DNA of 64,000 bases from Ariolimax columbianus. Its lineage: Eukaryota; Mollusca; Gastropoda; Stylommatophora; Arionidae. Where the stretch lies: NCBI GenBank assembly GCA_036924085.1, contig JAVGWX010000008.1, positions 51,071,019 through 51,135,018 on the forward strand, given 5' to 3'. The notes beneath the pieces are model-generated. The model saw only the letters and a list, made by a program, of their open reading frames with translations, was not told the origin of the DNA and ran no database searches. Below are positions 11,478 through 23,396 of this stretch, one piece after another. The translations under genes and the position numbers were made by a program. Position 1 is the stretch's first letter; each line of letters opens with the position of its first letter.

Positions 11478-11655
11478 GCAACCTTCCAAGCATGTCATAA
11501 AAGGTGACTAAAGGGTTGTGCATGGAACTAGCAACCTCCTCATGTAAAACCACTGCTATTAAAACTGGCACTGCAAATGGTGGAATACATTTTTCTTGTA
11601 AAAGAGCCAACTGTTGTGGTTGCTCTTGGAGTGAATCACTCAATGTCACAGTAAT
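11478..11655 (+). repeat. Unnamed dispersed repeat, copy 1
   Basis: CCTTCCAAGCATGTCATAAA followed by GGGTTG...ACTGCTATT...CACTGCAAAT aligns in order with 16072-16260. Origin unknown; it may be a LINE C-terminus or UTR. Confidence 0.55.
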
Positions 11656-11805
11656 ATACATTGTAATAATTTAAAGCTGAATACATGACTGGTGAGTAAG
11701 TGATAATATTCTTATATTTTTCCGATTTAAAGAAACTACTTTATCACAACGATCCCTACATTTGTCCACATGCCCAATGTCTTTATTGCATTCTATTATC
11801 CTTTC

Positions 11806-11964
11806 TTCTTCTTCTTCTACGTTCGTTTTCAATCTCCCGCTACCAAACCCTGAAAGGGCTTAAGTAGCAGAATGTAGTCCAGAGAACGGAATGCGTTGTG
11901 GCGTAGTTTACAGCTTGACTGCGATATTTGCACCTTTCGGTCCAACACATCCGACTTCAGCAAG
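11806..11964 (-). mobile_element. R1 short form with 12-bp TSD
   Basis: Runs from (GAA)n (TTCTTCTTCTTC on plus) to CTTCAGCAAG. Flanked by TATTATCCTTTC at 11794-11805 and 11965-11976. Its 5' end, CTTGCTGAAGTCGGATGTG in sense, lines up with the 5' ends of the other short copies. Confidence 0.9.
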
Positions 11965-12044
11965 TATTATCCTTTCAACTTTGGTATATAACGTGTTATA
12001 AAAAAGGTCACTGCAGTCCCAATGAGACTTCAGTGTGAACTTGG

Positions 12045-12195
12045 GTGACTGATCCCCTTCCGAACAAGAAGTCAATTACCCAATTATAGCTATCCGACTG
12101 GGGTGTGTCAATATTGATGGCTAAGACAGTACCTTCACTGCAAGATGCAAGTAATCTGGCCAATCAGATGATCATATTAATGTGTGCTTTCAGTA
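12045..12195 (-). repeat. Second tRNA-like SINE family, diverged copy
   Basis: Contains AATTACCCAATTATAGCTAT and GACTGGGGTGTGTCAATATT, resembling the copies at 7235 and 34985. Weak. Confidence 0.4.
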
Positions 12196-12289
12196 AAACT
12201 TTACTGAAAATTAAATAGAATTCAGCATCTTCATCCCAACCCTGTGCTACTAGTGCCAGACATGGGCATTGAATAAGGCCCAGTAATGA

Positions 12290-12695
12290 AAGTTAGCCAC
12301 ATGCAAAAAATGTGGTGCCTACGAAAGGTCACTAACAAAACCAGAAGAGACAGAATGCCAATGATGAGTATTCAGGAGAAGGTTGGACCAATTCCCTGTA
12401 CATTGAGCAACAGAGAATGAAATGGTTCAACCACATTGTGAGAATGCAACCAGACCACATTTGTTCATGCAACCAGACCACATTTGTTCATGCAACCAGA
12501 CCACATTTGTTCATGCAACCTTCTACAGGCGAACATCAGGGAGAAGAGTAAAAGGTGGATAGACAGCGCAAGTGAAACCTGCCGTAAAATGGGGACAAAT
12601 GTTACTCAGGCCACGAGAGAGGAGAGAGACAAATTCGTACGACACCACGGGGCTATAACCCGGTAGAAGGTGAGACGACAAAAGAAGAAGAAGAA
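12290..12695 (+). mobile_element. LINE C-terminal fragment with internal 23-bp repeat
   Basis: Contains LINE C-terminal-like text (RMKWFNHIVRMQPD, RSKRWIDSASETCRKMG, ATREERDKFVRH) and ends in (GAA)n at 12682-12695. A 23-bp unit is tripled at about 12448-12518. Confidence 0.62.
12448..12518 (+). repeat. 23-bp tandem triplication
   Basis: The unit ACCAGACCACATTTGTTCAT + GCA is repeated three times, apparently perfectly, inside the LINE fragment. Confidence 0.9.
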
Positions 12696-12699
12696 ATAG

Positions 12700-14280
12700 G
12701 ATTTGCAAGGAAGTATTACATTGCCGAAATAAATATTTTAGCAGAGGATCCAGTAGTTCCACAGTGAATGGGTTTAAGAATCTTGCATCTCATAAATGGC
12801 CACTCAAAAAATGATTTACTGTCATCAGTGCATATATCAATACTATAAACAGCTTTTAAAAAAATATATCTGGACCCTGATGAGGAATGTTAGCCTTCTA
12901 CACCTCAGCATCGCACTCAGCATTTATGGATGCTTTCATATCCTTTAAAAGGTAGAGTCAAGTGACTAGGAAGGGTTGTAATGGGGCCTGGCAACCGTAC
13001 TTGCATAAAAAGCATTATCATAAAAACCACACTGCAAACAAATGGATCCAGGATTCCTTATAAGCAGGATAGGTTAAATCCAAATATAAGGTTGAACCTA
13101 TGGTTTGTCAATTGGAGTGACATGTTTAATATTAATAATAATTTGTTGCTTCATTATTTTTCACTTTTCTTGTTGTAGGTAAGTCACCTCTACATTCCCT
13201 CACATTTCTTATTTTCCAATTAGCTTAGATAACTGGCTCTATTGTGTGCTGTTTTTGTTTTGTCCTGTGCTCTGTACAGACTATTTTTTGTCTAAACGCC
13301 AGGCCTTTCCTGTTATTGTTTCTATATAAAACTGCCTTTTAGCTATTTTTATTTTATAGTCAATATTTATAGCACTATACAATACAATATCTTGCACTTG
13401 GTAATATTGCTCTAAACAAGTATGTTATAAGTTAAATCAAAATACCATTATAATCAAACAACAGACAAAAAAGCAATAGTGAGATTACAACAATGAAATG
13501 CACATGACACACCACTAAAGTTGAGATCTTATGTAAATGTAAACACAGACATGTGCTCATGTGGTGAGGACAAACAGTAAAATTTGTTCACTACGTCTGC
13601 CAGCTTCATCAGAGAAGAGTGACATCACGGTCCTCTCCAATTCAATTAAGGAGCAACGTAAATGGTGATGACAGAAGCCAAGATAGACTGCGATGTTTAG
13701 AATGGAAATAGATGTGGGTATTTTAGGACAATTAGATAAAAATCACAAAGATTTTATGTTGAGAAATGAAATTTTACAATGTACATGAATGAGTTTATCC
13801 AATAAAACCCAGATGTCATGTTCAACATGCAGGTCTTGTTATTTCAATTTACAAAACCGCACATACATTTTTGGTAATGTGCTAGAAAAATATGAAATAT
13901 TCTGTCTGATTCTTAAACATTTTAATGACCAAACTATGATGACAATTACTAGTTCACACAAAACCAACTCCAAACTTGTGAAACAAGATATCTAAGGAAG
14001 GTAGTTGAGGTAACAAGATGAGACAACATCTATAACCAGGCGATATGACAGGCCCTTCAAATCCAGCCTATCTAGACCAGAGTGGAACAGTCCCAGCTGT
14101 GACGGTTTGTCTATAGCTATAGAATAGCAGAATGACCCCTAGGACAAACATGAGTAATAAAGACCCGGGGATTCACTCCTCTGGGATGTTCAAAATTTCA
14201 ATGGGGGGAAGAATGGTCACTTAAGGATAGAGGACTAGACTGGAATCTGGTCAAAAATAAGATAGCCTATATAATGGCAT
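12700..14280. other. No supported feature
   Basis: Unique-looking AT-rich intergenic sequence. No domain, RNA gene or recognised repeat was seen on either strand. Confidence 0.5.
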
Positions 14281-14284
14281 GGTG

Positions 14285-14845
14285 TTTGCTTCTATTGATC
14301 TCTACACTCCAAGGAAGAAAAGGAGACACTGAGTAAGGGAGTCTTCTATTAATTTCTACACTCCAGGGTAGAAGAGTAGAGACTAAGGAAGTCTTCAATT
14401 AATTTCTACACTCCAGGGTAGAAGAGGAGACACTAATTAATCTCTACACTCCAGGGTAGAAGAGGAGACACCAACTAATCCCTACATGACAGGGTAGTAG
14501 AGAAGACACTAATTAATCTCTACACTCCAGGGTAGAAGAGGAGACACTAAGCAAGTTTTCTATTAATCCCTACACTCCATGGTAGAAGAAGAGATACTAA
14601 GTAAGCAATTCTTTTATTAATCTCTGCACTCTAGGGTAGAAAAGGAGACACTAAGTAAGCAATTCATCTATTAATCTCTGCACTCCAGGGTAGAAGAGGA
14701 GACACTAACTTATCTCTACACTCCAGGGTAGAAGAGAAGACACTAACTAATCTCTACAATCCAGGGTAGAAGAGGATACACTAAGTAAGCAAGTTTTCTA
14801 TTAATCCCTACACTCCAGGGTAGAAGAGGGGAAACTGAGTAAGTA
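14285..14845 (+). repeat. Minisatellite, ~38-45 bp unit, about 13 copies
   Basis: Core CTACACTCCAGGGTAGAAGA followed by GGAGACACTAA, with unequal spacers (some units add GTAAGCAATTCTTTTATT-like text). The spacer length varies, so this is an irregular array. Confidence 0.85.
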
Positions 14846-15059
14846 ACTATAATGAACTTGGGATTAAATATTCATACATTTTCTTTCCTATGGTTGCCAG
14901 GTATTTATTGCTAAGTGAAATATATTTTCCTAATATAATAGTTTAAACTTCAACAATAACCTTTATTGCCTAGGAATATTTATGCATAACTTGAATATGT
15001 CCCTCAACAACAATCTATAAACAATCTTGATTATTATCAATCTGTATACCTGTGAGACT

Positions 15060-15495
15060 TGGACCATTACTGCGGATATCCAGGGCAGACAATACATGCA
15101 ATGGAAATGAGGTGCTTTAGAAGACTCTTAAATGTTACATACAAGGATCGTGTCACGAACATAGAAATACGATGAAGAGTGGAAAACGCAATTGGGCATT
15201 TTGATGATCTGTTCACAGTTATGAAAGGGCGAAAAATGGCTTGGTATGGGCACATCCCAAGGTCCAGTGGAATTACAAATTCGATACTGCATGGTTTCGT
15301 ACCAGGAAAAAGAAGGCGAGGGGGGGGGGGGGGGGCGTCGTCCAAGGAAGAGATGGGCAGACATTACTGAGTGGTCAAACCTTCATCTCAGTGAGGCACA
15401 ACTGGCGGCAGCGAACAGAGAGAGATAGCGTGGGATTGTGGGAGTGTCTTCAAGTATGCCCCAACGACCTGATGGGTTACGGGATGAACTGAACT
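15060..15495 (+). mobile_element. LINE C-terminal fragment
   Basis: Reads CETWTIT near 15055, MAWYGHIPRSSGITNSILHG, a poly-G run of about 16 at 15321-15336, RPRKRWADITEWSNLHLSEA and QLAAANRERDSVGLWE. This is the C-terminus of an RTE-like ORF2, broken by indels and the G-run. Confidence 0.72.
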
Positions 15496-16071
15496 GAATA
15501 CTGCTTTACCAGAAACAATGATAAAAAGTCGTATGTATCCTAGTTTGTTCTGTTATGCACAAAGGGGGCATCTTATAGTGTACAAGTATCTGTTCATGAA
15601 TACAAACAGACTGAGGGAAAAAGCAGCCTAAAAAAAAGGGAAAAGATGACAAGATGGACAGAAAAAACAAAAATCCAGAGTGCTGTAATGCTCACTTGCT
15701 GTGGATGGAATTGATCATCAACACCACTGGGTGTGACACATGATGATGATGGGCTAATGCTGGTTGGTGTTTTGATCTTCCACTGAAGCATGAAGTTTAA
15801 AATCAGTTTGCTGTTAATACCTTAAGTAAATCAGTCTTTGAGAAAATGATGACATCCTTCTTCATTTGTTCCAATAAGAACATGGGATCATCATTGCAAA
15901 TGGCTTGCTTGCAGGAGTCTGTGCCAAAGCATTTATATGTTCTTGTAGTGGTGGTTTCTGTGATACTTTGGTTGACATGACGAGGTTGCCAGTTTCATGC
16001 ACAATAATCTTTAACGACCTTTTACCACATGTAAAGTATAGTGCCAAGGATGACAAGATTAGGACCATTTG

Positions 16072-16260
16072 ACCTTCCAAGCATCTCATAAAAGGCAACT
16101 AAAAAGGGTTGGCATTGGGACTAATAATGTCATCATGTAAATCAATTGCTATTGAAACAACCACCACTGCAAATACCCAGGCACTGGCTTCATGTAGAGA
16201 GCCTAGCTATAGTGGTAGCTTATGCTTCACTTGGAGCAAAAAGGCCAAATCATAGTATGG
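16072..16260 (+). repeat. Unnamed dispersed repeat, copy 2
   Basis: CCTTCCAAGCATCTCATAAA through CACTGCAAATACCCAGGCAC, matching 11478-11655 in order at moderate identity. Confidence 0.55.
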
Positions 16261-16264
16261 TGCA

Positions 16265-17615
16265 GTCCCCTTATCCTTTCCTCCCAAACAGTAAGAGGTA
16301 CAAAGATTCACACAGGGCAGAGAAAGCAGGTAGAGCTAATATTATTATTGCATGTATCTAAAACTTAGATTCATATAGATTATGCAAACTAGCGTTTCAG
16401 AAAACAATAATGTGATTGAGGTAAGGTACAAAGCCCTGATATGTTTCAGCTGTGTTTATATGTCCTTCTGCATAAATATGCATACTTCTTCTCAAGGCTA
16501 TGTTGTGAGTCAATTACAATATCTACACACACACAGACAATCCCTGAACTTGTGTATGTCCCAAGAACGTTGCATAAACAGATATAGTCTAATATATAGT
16601 ATTACTGATGCATAATAAAGATAGTTCAAAACATGATTCGGTGGCCAGTGGCGGTTGCAGCCATTTGTGCCCTTGGAATCAGAAAAAGTTAAATGATACA
16701 TTATTAAGATAGGGAAAGGTTTCAGTGACCTGAATCTTTGTCATTATTAAATTACAGGAACATGTAAAAAATAGAATGCAAATAAATACGGAAGAAATGC
16801 TTGCACTGAATTTAATTTGTTTGACTAATAAAATGGTTTAAGCATGGGATCACTGTTCTACGGCTTTTTCCCATTACTGGGCTAGTCAAGGGGTTTTAAG
16901 GCTGAGTACTACAGGCTGCTTCATCACTGCTGTCGCCACGTTGTGTGCTGGCTATGTTTATTTCACTCCAACAGAAAAACAACGTATGCCGTACCGAAAA
17001 TTCGATCACTTCTATTTCTAAATAAGGCTGCTGGTGTGCTACATAACTTGTTGCTGATCGTGGGAATCAGTCTTCACTTACAAGGTGAACACATGCTAAT
17101 GATCACTTGAACACTGCTATGTAAGTCAACCTTGGTCAATCATAAATCTTGTACAACCTCAATGGTTGAGCGAAAGCTGACGATTTCTGAGCATAGCTTC
17201 ACATTTCTAGCCCGATGCTGGTGGAAGGAAGAAGATCATGGCTGTGACCATCCTTAGGATGTGAAAGTCTATAATATGATTTTCGGTACTTGTCGTTTAA
17301 TTCACATGAACTAAAATTTATAATGGAAAAATGGCACATGAAATTATACACGTAAACATTAATTTATCTGATTATTCACAAAAATGTTAATTCAACTATT
17401 AATCAAGTTTGAAAGGTTCAGAATAAAAATGCATAAAAAATACAATTCCCAAGCAATGCAGACGTCTGTTGTTATTTATTGAAAGCAACAGGGTGGCCAA
17501 AATAGAGCAAATGTCCTGAGTATGGTATCAAACGAGTTCAACTGACTTTGATGCTATTCCGCCACATAAACTCGCACATGTAAGAATAAGAATTCAACAT
17601 GTGTAGGTGCATTCT
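16265..17615. other. No supported feature
   Basis: AT-rich sequence. Short open frames have no recognisable domains. Confidence 0.5.
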
Positions 17616-17619
17616 GATT

Positions 17620-17940
17620 TGGCTTGGTTCGTTCTCCTGCTACCAAACCCTGAATCGGGCTTAAGTAGCAGAATGTAGTCCAGAGAACGGAATGCGTTGT
17701 GTCGTAGTTTACAGCTTGCCTACGATATTTGCACCTTCAGCAAGCATTTTTTTGAGTACATGGTTAGCATTTCCTCTTCAATCCCTTCTCCTTAGCCAGT
17801 CTGCCATGTTGCAGCCCGTTATCCAGGATCACCGGGTGGAGGTGTAGAAGGGTCTTGGTAGCTCCGGTTCACTCTCCCTGACGCTAGCAGTCAGCTATGG
17901 GTTGCTGACCGCTGCAGCTCATGTGCTGCTCAGAATCTGC
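17620..17940 (-). mobile_element. R1 retroposon, long form
   Basis: Shares GCTTAAGTAGCAGAATGTAG, CAGCCCGTTATCCAGGATCA and the CTCATGTGCTGCTCAGAATC end. A ~15-bp internal gap follows GATATTTGCACCTTC, where TCGGTCCAACACATCCGAC is missing. Confidence 0.82.
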
Positions 17941-18235
17941 ATTATGATTTTACATGTATTGTTCTTTTGCTGTTTTCCATGACTTTGATTCTTTGTGTAT
18001 TGACTTCTGTCTTCACGTCGGCAAAGTTTACGGAGTGATTTACCATCTGGCAATAGAAGCCAGGAAGAAAAATGTGGGTGAAATAACAAAGTACAAAATA
18101 AATTGTAATTTGGTTCAATTAAACGACAAGTACCTGGTCTTCTAACTCTGGCTGGTGCACTAAATTATACCAGTCAGCATAAAGCTCATAGTTCTAGACT
18201 AACTATATCACACTACAGCAGGGATGCTTAGCCGT

Positions 18236-18530
18236 TAATGTCAGGGTCAGGTGCAACATACTGACTAAGACCCCCACTTCACTTCCATGCCATGGAAACA
18301 GGCTGTGTTCAGCAGTCTGGTCAATGATCTGGGGACTGACTATGATTCACAATTGCACTAAAGCTAGGAGGTTCCAGGCCCTCCTTCTTCAGTATGTATC
18401 AGGATATAAGAAGAACAGGGAGGAAAGAATAATCAGGGCCAGATGAAATATACTGATCAAGACCTCCATCTCACATCCTCATCAGTCCTTCTTGAAACAG
18501 GAATTGTCACAGTGTCAAGATGGGGGATCA
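18236..18530 (+). repeat. R2-like repeats, two diverged units in series
   Basis: GTCAGGGTCAGGTGCAACAT at 18239 and GGGCCAGATGAAATATACTG at about 18437 begin two successive units, each with GGAAACAGG downstream. Both lack the R2 3' end. Confidence 0.5.
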
Positions 18531-18544
18531 ACATTGTTTACTGA

Positions 18545-18900
18545 AAAATCTGGCATTGCATGAGCTGCAGCAGTTAGCAACACATAGCTTACCGCTAGCG
18601 TCAGGGAGAGTGAACCGGAGCTACCAAGACCCTTCTACACCTCCAAGCGATGATCCTAGATAATAGGCTGCAACAGAGCAGGCTGGCTGAGGAGAAGGGA
18701 TCAAAGAGGTAATGCTAACCAGGTACCTAAAAGTTGCCAGTTGAAGTCGGATGTGTCGGATTGAAAGGATAAAATATCACAGTCAAACTGTAAACTACGA
18801 CACAACGCATTCCGTTCTCTGGACAACATCTTACTACTTGCAAAACCCTTTTTAGAGTTTGGTAGCAAGAGTTTGAAAACAAAACGATAAAGAAGAAGAA
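18545..18900 (+). mobile_element. R1 retroposon, long form with GAA tail
   Basis: GCATGAGCTGCAGCAGTTAG to GAAAACAAAACGATAAAGAA then GAAGAACAACAACAAAG. The ~105-codon frame on the other strand is only a shadow of this repeat. Confidence 0.85.
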
Positions 18901-19107
18901 CAACAACAAAGACATAAGAAGAGCCACTGTCACTATCAAAGATTGAACAACTGAGTTTGAGCTTTTGCTACAACAACACTTCTGTTGTAGGGAAGTTCCA
19001 AATATCAAAGTCCTCTGAGGATGACTGCACTGCTGTGGTGGCAAAGCCCCCCTCTCAATAAAGTTCTCTAGCTTGGGGATGGTTAGTTACATTTAGATAT
19101 CACCAGC

Positions 19108-19160
19108 ATGTGTGTGCGGACAATCAACAATGACAATCGAACATATCCTACAAAACTGTT
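19108..19160 (+). mobile_element. RNase H LINE zinc-knuckle-like scrap
   Basis: Translates to VCGQSTMTIEHILQNC, matching CTCGTGKMTVEHLLQNC in the copy at 37848-38538. Only this block is recognisable. Confidence 0.6.
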
Positions 19161-19239
19161 ATATGCTGCTTAGGCAATTGGGTACTGGCCAATGGAGCTA
19201 TTTGGGGTTTATTGTAGTCGAGAGCAATGAACGGAAGCG

Positions 19240-19512
19240 GCAGGCGCTTGAATCCTGCAAGTTTCAAGTGAACCCTCTGGTCTCAAGGGAGGTAAGACCA
19301 GAGTAGTGTCTGCATCCTGAGTTACCTCCAGTCATCTCGACTAGTCATCTTGCAACTTGTCCAAGTCAGCTAGGGACAAGAGAGTGAGGTTGATGACCAG
19401 CACAGTTTCTTACTCACTGTAATTCGAATTCAGCACAAATTTCATCACCCGGACAAAAAAAACCAGTCTGATGTCATCATCATCATCGCTTGTGATGGGC
19501 AACTAATTTGGA
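19240..19512 (+). repeat. LINE 3' fragment shared with 53790-54200
   Basis: Shares CATCCTGAGTTACCTCCAGT, an AGTTTCTTACTCACT block and the end TTGTGATGGGCAACTAAT with 53790-54200. The end also matches the LINE at 1190-2730, so this is probably that family's 3' part. Confidence 0.6.
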
Positions 19513-19544
19513 AGTCTTGAAGCACTCCACCAAAACCACCTTTA

Positions 19545-19765
19545 ATTAGACATTAGATATTAGGAAGTATTTTTTTAGTCAGAGATGTTGAATGCTTGGA
19601 ATGCATTGCCACGGGAAGTAGTGGAGGCAGGGACAATTAATGCGTTTAAGAATAGATTGGATGCACATAGCTTTTATAGCAAGGAAATGTAAATGAAACT
19701 GCTTGTATACAGACTGCAGAGTCTTCTAAACCAGCACAAAGACGTTAAGTTAGAGAAATGAACTA
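19545..19765 (+). mobile_element. LINE ORF C-terminus (CR1/L2-like) fragment
   Basis: Encodes a decayed form of the conserved C-terminal motif FSQR..NAWNALPREVVEAG, then TINAFKNRLDAHSFYSKEM, then KLLVYRLQSLLNQ. A second copy lies at 58500-58710. The class is inferred from this motif alone. Confidence 0.65.
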
Positions 19766-19924
19766 CATGTGCAGATACAATTAAAAACATGGTGAATGAG
19801 AAGTTCATACATATCAAGCTATATCTTTAAATCTTAGACATGATATCACGATGTGATAAATACTCATTTATATGCCAAGCCAGATGATAATTATTTGGAA
19901 TGCTGTTTTTCTGTACTTCTTCCT

Positions 19925-20270
19925 ATACAGGTCTCCAGGGTTGAAGACGCAGTGAACGAGAAGACAGCAGACAGCGATTCATAGCTAGCTGCTTGTGTGA
20001 GACATCGATTCAAATACTGACCAAGACCCTATTATATCTCCAAGAGGTGACCCTGGAAGCTGGTTGAACCCATGCAGTCTGGGTAAAAGTATATGTATCC
20101 GAGAGGGAAGGCAAACCCGGACCAAAAAATGTGCCATGCTGAAATTGGATGTGTTGTCCAAAAGCCGCAGATATCATTGCAAACTACGACATGGCATAAC
20201 AAGACATTCTTTTCAGGATGAACATAAACAAAGAAGTAAAGAAAGAAGATATAGATCCCCTGAAAAAAAT
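19925..20270 (+). repeat. R3 repeat
   Basis: AGGGTTGAAGACGCAGTGAA, AGGTGACCCTGGAAGCTGG, GGTGTTGTCC-type block, ATATCATTGCAAACTACGAC and CTTTTCAGGATGAACATAAA with a GAAG tail. Related to 38790-39095. Confidence 0.6.
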
Positions 20271-20424
20271 TGATTCATTTATTTATTTCTTATATCATAT
20301 TTGGGGTATTCTATCTTCAAATTGAAATGACTGCTCCACTCTTGGCAATCTTTTATTTTGTTTGAATGGTGCGCAATACCACATGCTGGATAGTCTTCTA
20401 CCCTAAAAGGTTTATCTGTGACTA

Positions 20425-20830
20425 AATTTACACAGTAAGATTTAACTATGATAACAACACATTCACACAAACAGATTTAACTATGACCACAACACATTCA
20501 CACAAACAGATTTAACTATGACCACAGCACATTCACACAAACAGATTTAACTATGACCCCAACACATTCACACAAACAGATCTAACTATGATCACAACAC
20601 ATTCACACAAACAGATTTAACTATGACCACAACACATTCACACAAACAGATTTAACTATGACCACAACACATTCACACAAACAGATCTAACTATGATCAC
20701 AACACATTCACACAAACATATCTAACTATGACCACAACACATTCACACAAACAGATTTAACTATGACCACAACACATTCACACAAACAGATCTAACTATG
20801 ATCACAACACATTCACACAAACAAACAAAT
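20425..20830 (+). repeat. 35-bp minisatellite, about 11-12 copies
   Basis: The unit ACAGATTTAACTATGACCAC + AACACATTCACACAA is repeated head to tail with no spacers. Two variants (TTTAACTATGACC and TCTAACTATGATC) alternate irregularly. Confidence 0.92.
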
Positions 20831-20979
20831 TAAACTACTATTACAACATATTTAAGCTATTTGTGATGAAGGAAGGATAAATATAAGAATAACATGGTAA
20901 ATGACAATAACAAAATATCAGATTATGAGATTTGCTGGTCAAATAATGCCAAAGTATAGAAATAGAAAAATGTATAAAA

Positions 20980-21150
20980 GTAATGTTACTGTGAAATACT
21001 TAAGAGCTGTTGTTGTAAAATACTTGAGTGCTGTTAATGTGAAATACTTGAGAGTTGTCATTGTGAAATACTTGAGTGCTGTTAATGTGAAATACTTAAG
21101 AGCTGTTATTGTGAAATACTTGAGTGCTATTACTGTGAAATGCACTCAAC
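20980..21150 (+). repeat. 24-bp minisatellite, about 7 copies
   Basis: The unit GTGAAATACTTGAGTGCTGT + TAAT alternates between two variants (AGAGCTGTT/GAGTGCTGTT), giving a 48-bp higher-order period. Both strands stay open because 24 is a multiple of 3; no gene is implied. Confidence 0.9.
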
Positions 21151-21334
21151 CCCCATTAGTGTTAATTCTGTTCATGCCAATTTGAATGTATTCGTTATCT
21201 TTTATATTAAGGTTTTTTTTCATCCTCACAATTTACTTTTCATTTCCAGGAGAAGCATAGAACCAATCCCACAATATAGTTCCCTTGTAGGAAATCTGCA
21301 TAAAAATTGTATGTGCTTTTAGATAGGTGATTTG

Positions 21335-21690
21335 TGATCAAGATGCTGAGCAACGCATGAGCTGCAGTGGTCAGCGACCCATAGCTGACTGCTAGCGTCA
21401 GGGCCAGCAAACCAGAGCTGCCAAGACCCTTCTACACCTTCACACGGTGATCCTGGATAACAGGCTGCAGCAGGGCAGACTGGCTAAGGAGAAGGGATCA
21501 AAGAGGGAATGCTAACCCGATACTAAAAAAATGCTTGCTGAAGTTGGATGTGTTGGACCAAAAGGTGCAAATATCGCAGTCAAGCTGTAAACTATGACAA
21601 CGCATTCCGTTCTATGGACTACATTCTGCTACTTAAGCCCTTTCAGGGTTTGGTAGCGGGAGATTGAGAACAAAAAAGGCCAAGCCAAGA
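21335..21690 (+). mobile_element. R1 retroposon, long form
   Basis: Well preserved: GATCAAGATGCTGAGCAACG, CAGGGCAGACTGGCTAAGG, GTGTTGGACCAAAAGGTGCA, then AAGCCCTTTCAGGGTTTGGT and GATTGAGAACAAAAAAGG. Confidence 0.88.
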
Positions 21691-22289
21691 TAGGTAATTT
21701 CTGTGCCACAATGTTTTACATGGTGAGGTTGCCAGTCCCTTTGTCAGTCACTTTCATGACAGACATAACAGGATGCAGTTGTTCATTGAAGTAAGGAACC
21801 ACTGTAACAACATCGTTATGTCCAGTTTGGCAGACACTGCGTTTTTCTTGCTACGACAGCTTCTCCGAAGACGGAAAGCAATGGCAACAGACTGTGCTGC
21901 ACACTTGTAAAGAAACTTATAACAGCCAAATAGGTTGGCAGTTGTAATAGCAATGCTCTGCAAAGGACATGCTACTTACTAACTGTTGTGCTGTGGTCAA
22001 CAATCCATAACATGTGGCTGTTTCAAGCAAAGCAACCATAGTTAACTTACAAAAGATAAAAAATGTCCAAGATAACGGAAAAAACAAACCTAAAGTTACT
22101 AGTTCAGCATTGTTGTTCTTTGTTATCCCTGATGAAGGTCTATTGGTAGTAATGTAGGTTTAGTTAGTTTTTTCATCTCGGTGTGGTATCTGACCATACC
22201 AATACACATTTTTTAATTAATTAAATTCTAATTAACTTTAATTTGTTTTCATTAATTTTTTTCTTACTATAGGAAAGGAAGAAATTTAA

Positions 22290-22440
22290 AATGTCACACG
22301 TTTTGAATATCTCAGCTCCATTATAAGCTACAATGGAAACCTGCCAACAAGAAGCCAGAAGAAGAATGGCCAAGGCAAAGCAGAGGTTAAATAAAATGAA
22401 GAATATATGACAGGACACTAATAAATAAGTAAATCCAAAT
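22290..22440 (+). mobile_element. LINE RT thumb fragment (part 1)
   Basis: Reads RFEYLSSIISYNGN, then QQEARRRMAKAKQRLNKMKN after a frameshift. The same family occurs reversed at 50690-50945. It probably continues at 22920-23120 after inserted repeats. Confidence 0.62.
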
Positions 22441-22484
22441 CCTGAGGACGTACATGTTTCTTGTGGTAACTTATTTTAACATCT

Positions 22485-22655
22485 TTATGCTGGTTTAGAA
22501 GACTCTACAGAGTCTGTATACAACCAGTTTCTTGGAGGGTGGTTTAAACGATGTGCAAGTCCATGTTAATAGACTCAAACACTAAGGCTAAGTAGACCTG
22601 CAGTCAGTTAGGCGTCATCTATAGCTGCTCTTAACAAACCACCTGGGGAAAGGTT
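22485..22655 (-). repeat. Rep-C fragment
   Basis: GGTTTAGAAGACTCTACAGA matches the end of the CR1/L2-like fragment at 58500-58710. CGATGTGCAAGTCCATGTTA matches 32715 and 62140. Rep-C may therefore be an untranslated part of that LINE. Confidence 0.6.
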
Positions 22656-22659
22656 CAAA

Positions 22660-22890
22660 TAACTTGGGTAGATTTTTAATTGGAATTTTGTCCTATTTTT
22701 TTCGATTTCCAACTGCCAAGGAATTTTTAACGTACTCAGCATTGAGCATGGGAGTTCGATCTCACTATCCAGAGATCAGGATAATTTTTACCAGAAGATC
22801 CACGTGAAAAAAATCTGGTCTCCACCGTGATTAGAACCCGCAACCTCCGGCACCCAAGGCGGACACCTTACTTCGAGACCACTTGAGTAC
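22660..22890 (-). mobile_element. Third tRNA-like SINE
   Basis: The minus strand begins CTCAAGTGGTCTCGAAGTAA, then TGCGGGTTCTAATCACGG as a B-box-like site, followed by a non-tRNA body. Single copy in this window. Confidence 0.55.
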
Positions 22891-22919
22891 AGATACAAAA
22901 TGTGAACCATCATTCAAAT

Positions 22920-23120
22920 ACTAAAGAATAAAACTGAATCCTTTGAGTTAAAATGCTACAGAGAATTTCTCCAAATACCACATGAAGAGTGAACAAGAAA
23001 AACACATCCTAAAGGAGCTGAATATGGAACCAAACCCTGGTCAAAGATTGACAGTCTTACAGAGCAGATGTGATGAAAATGATGTTCTTCTAAAGACATG
23101 CTACATGATGAATCAATTTA
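22920..23120 (+). mobile_element. LINE RT C-terminal fragment (part 2)
   Basis: KNKTESFELKCYREFLQIPH resembles ESFESKCYRKILRIPW in the copy at 24840-25365 and lies after the inserted Rep-C and tRNA-like SINE. Confidence 0.6.
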
Positions 23121-23396
23121 TTAATAATAAAATCTAACTAGATTTTAATTTACAGCCTGCAGAAGGCACTGAAAATTGTTTAAGATTGCACTACTTTTGT
23201 GCAGATACACAGCAACAACCCTACTCATGGCTTTCTAACGAATTGGATTGTCCTTAATACTGTGGCCTCATTGAACCAAGTGTAGACCGAGATGAACAAA
23301 TTGGCTAGAGGAATTCATTAGTTGGTTAGCACGTTTTTTTTCAGCTTTCTATTTTTGGGCCTCTTTGGTAGAAGACAGACAATTAACCAGGATCTT

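Noticed and set aside
20425..20830. Regular 35-bp direct repeats that superficially look like a CRISPR array
   Set aside because: Units abut with no unique spacers and the window is eukaryotic. It is a minisatellite.
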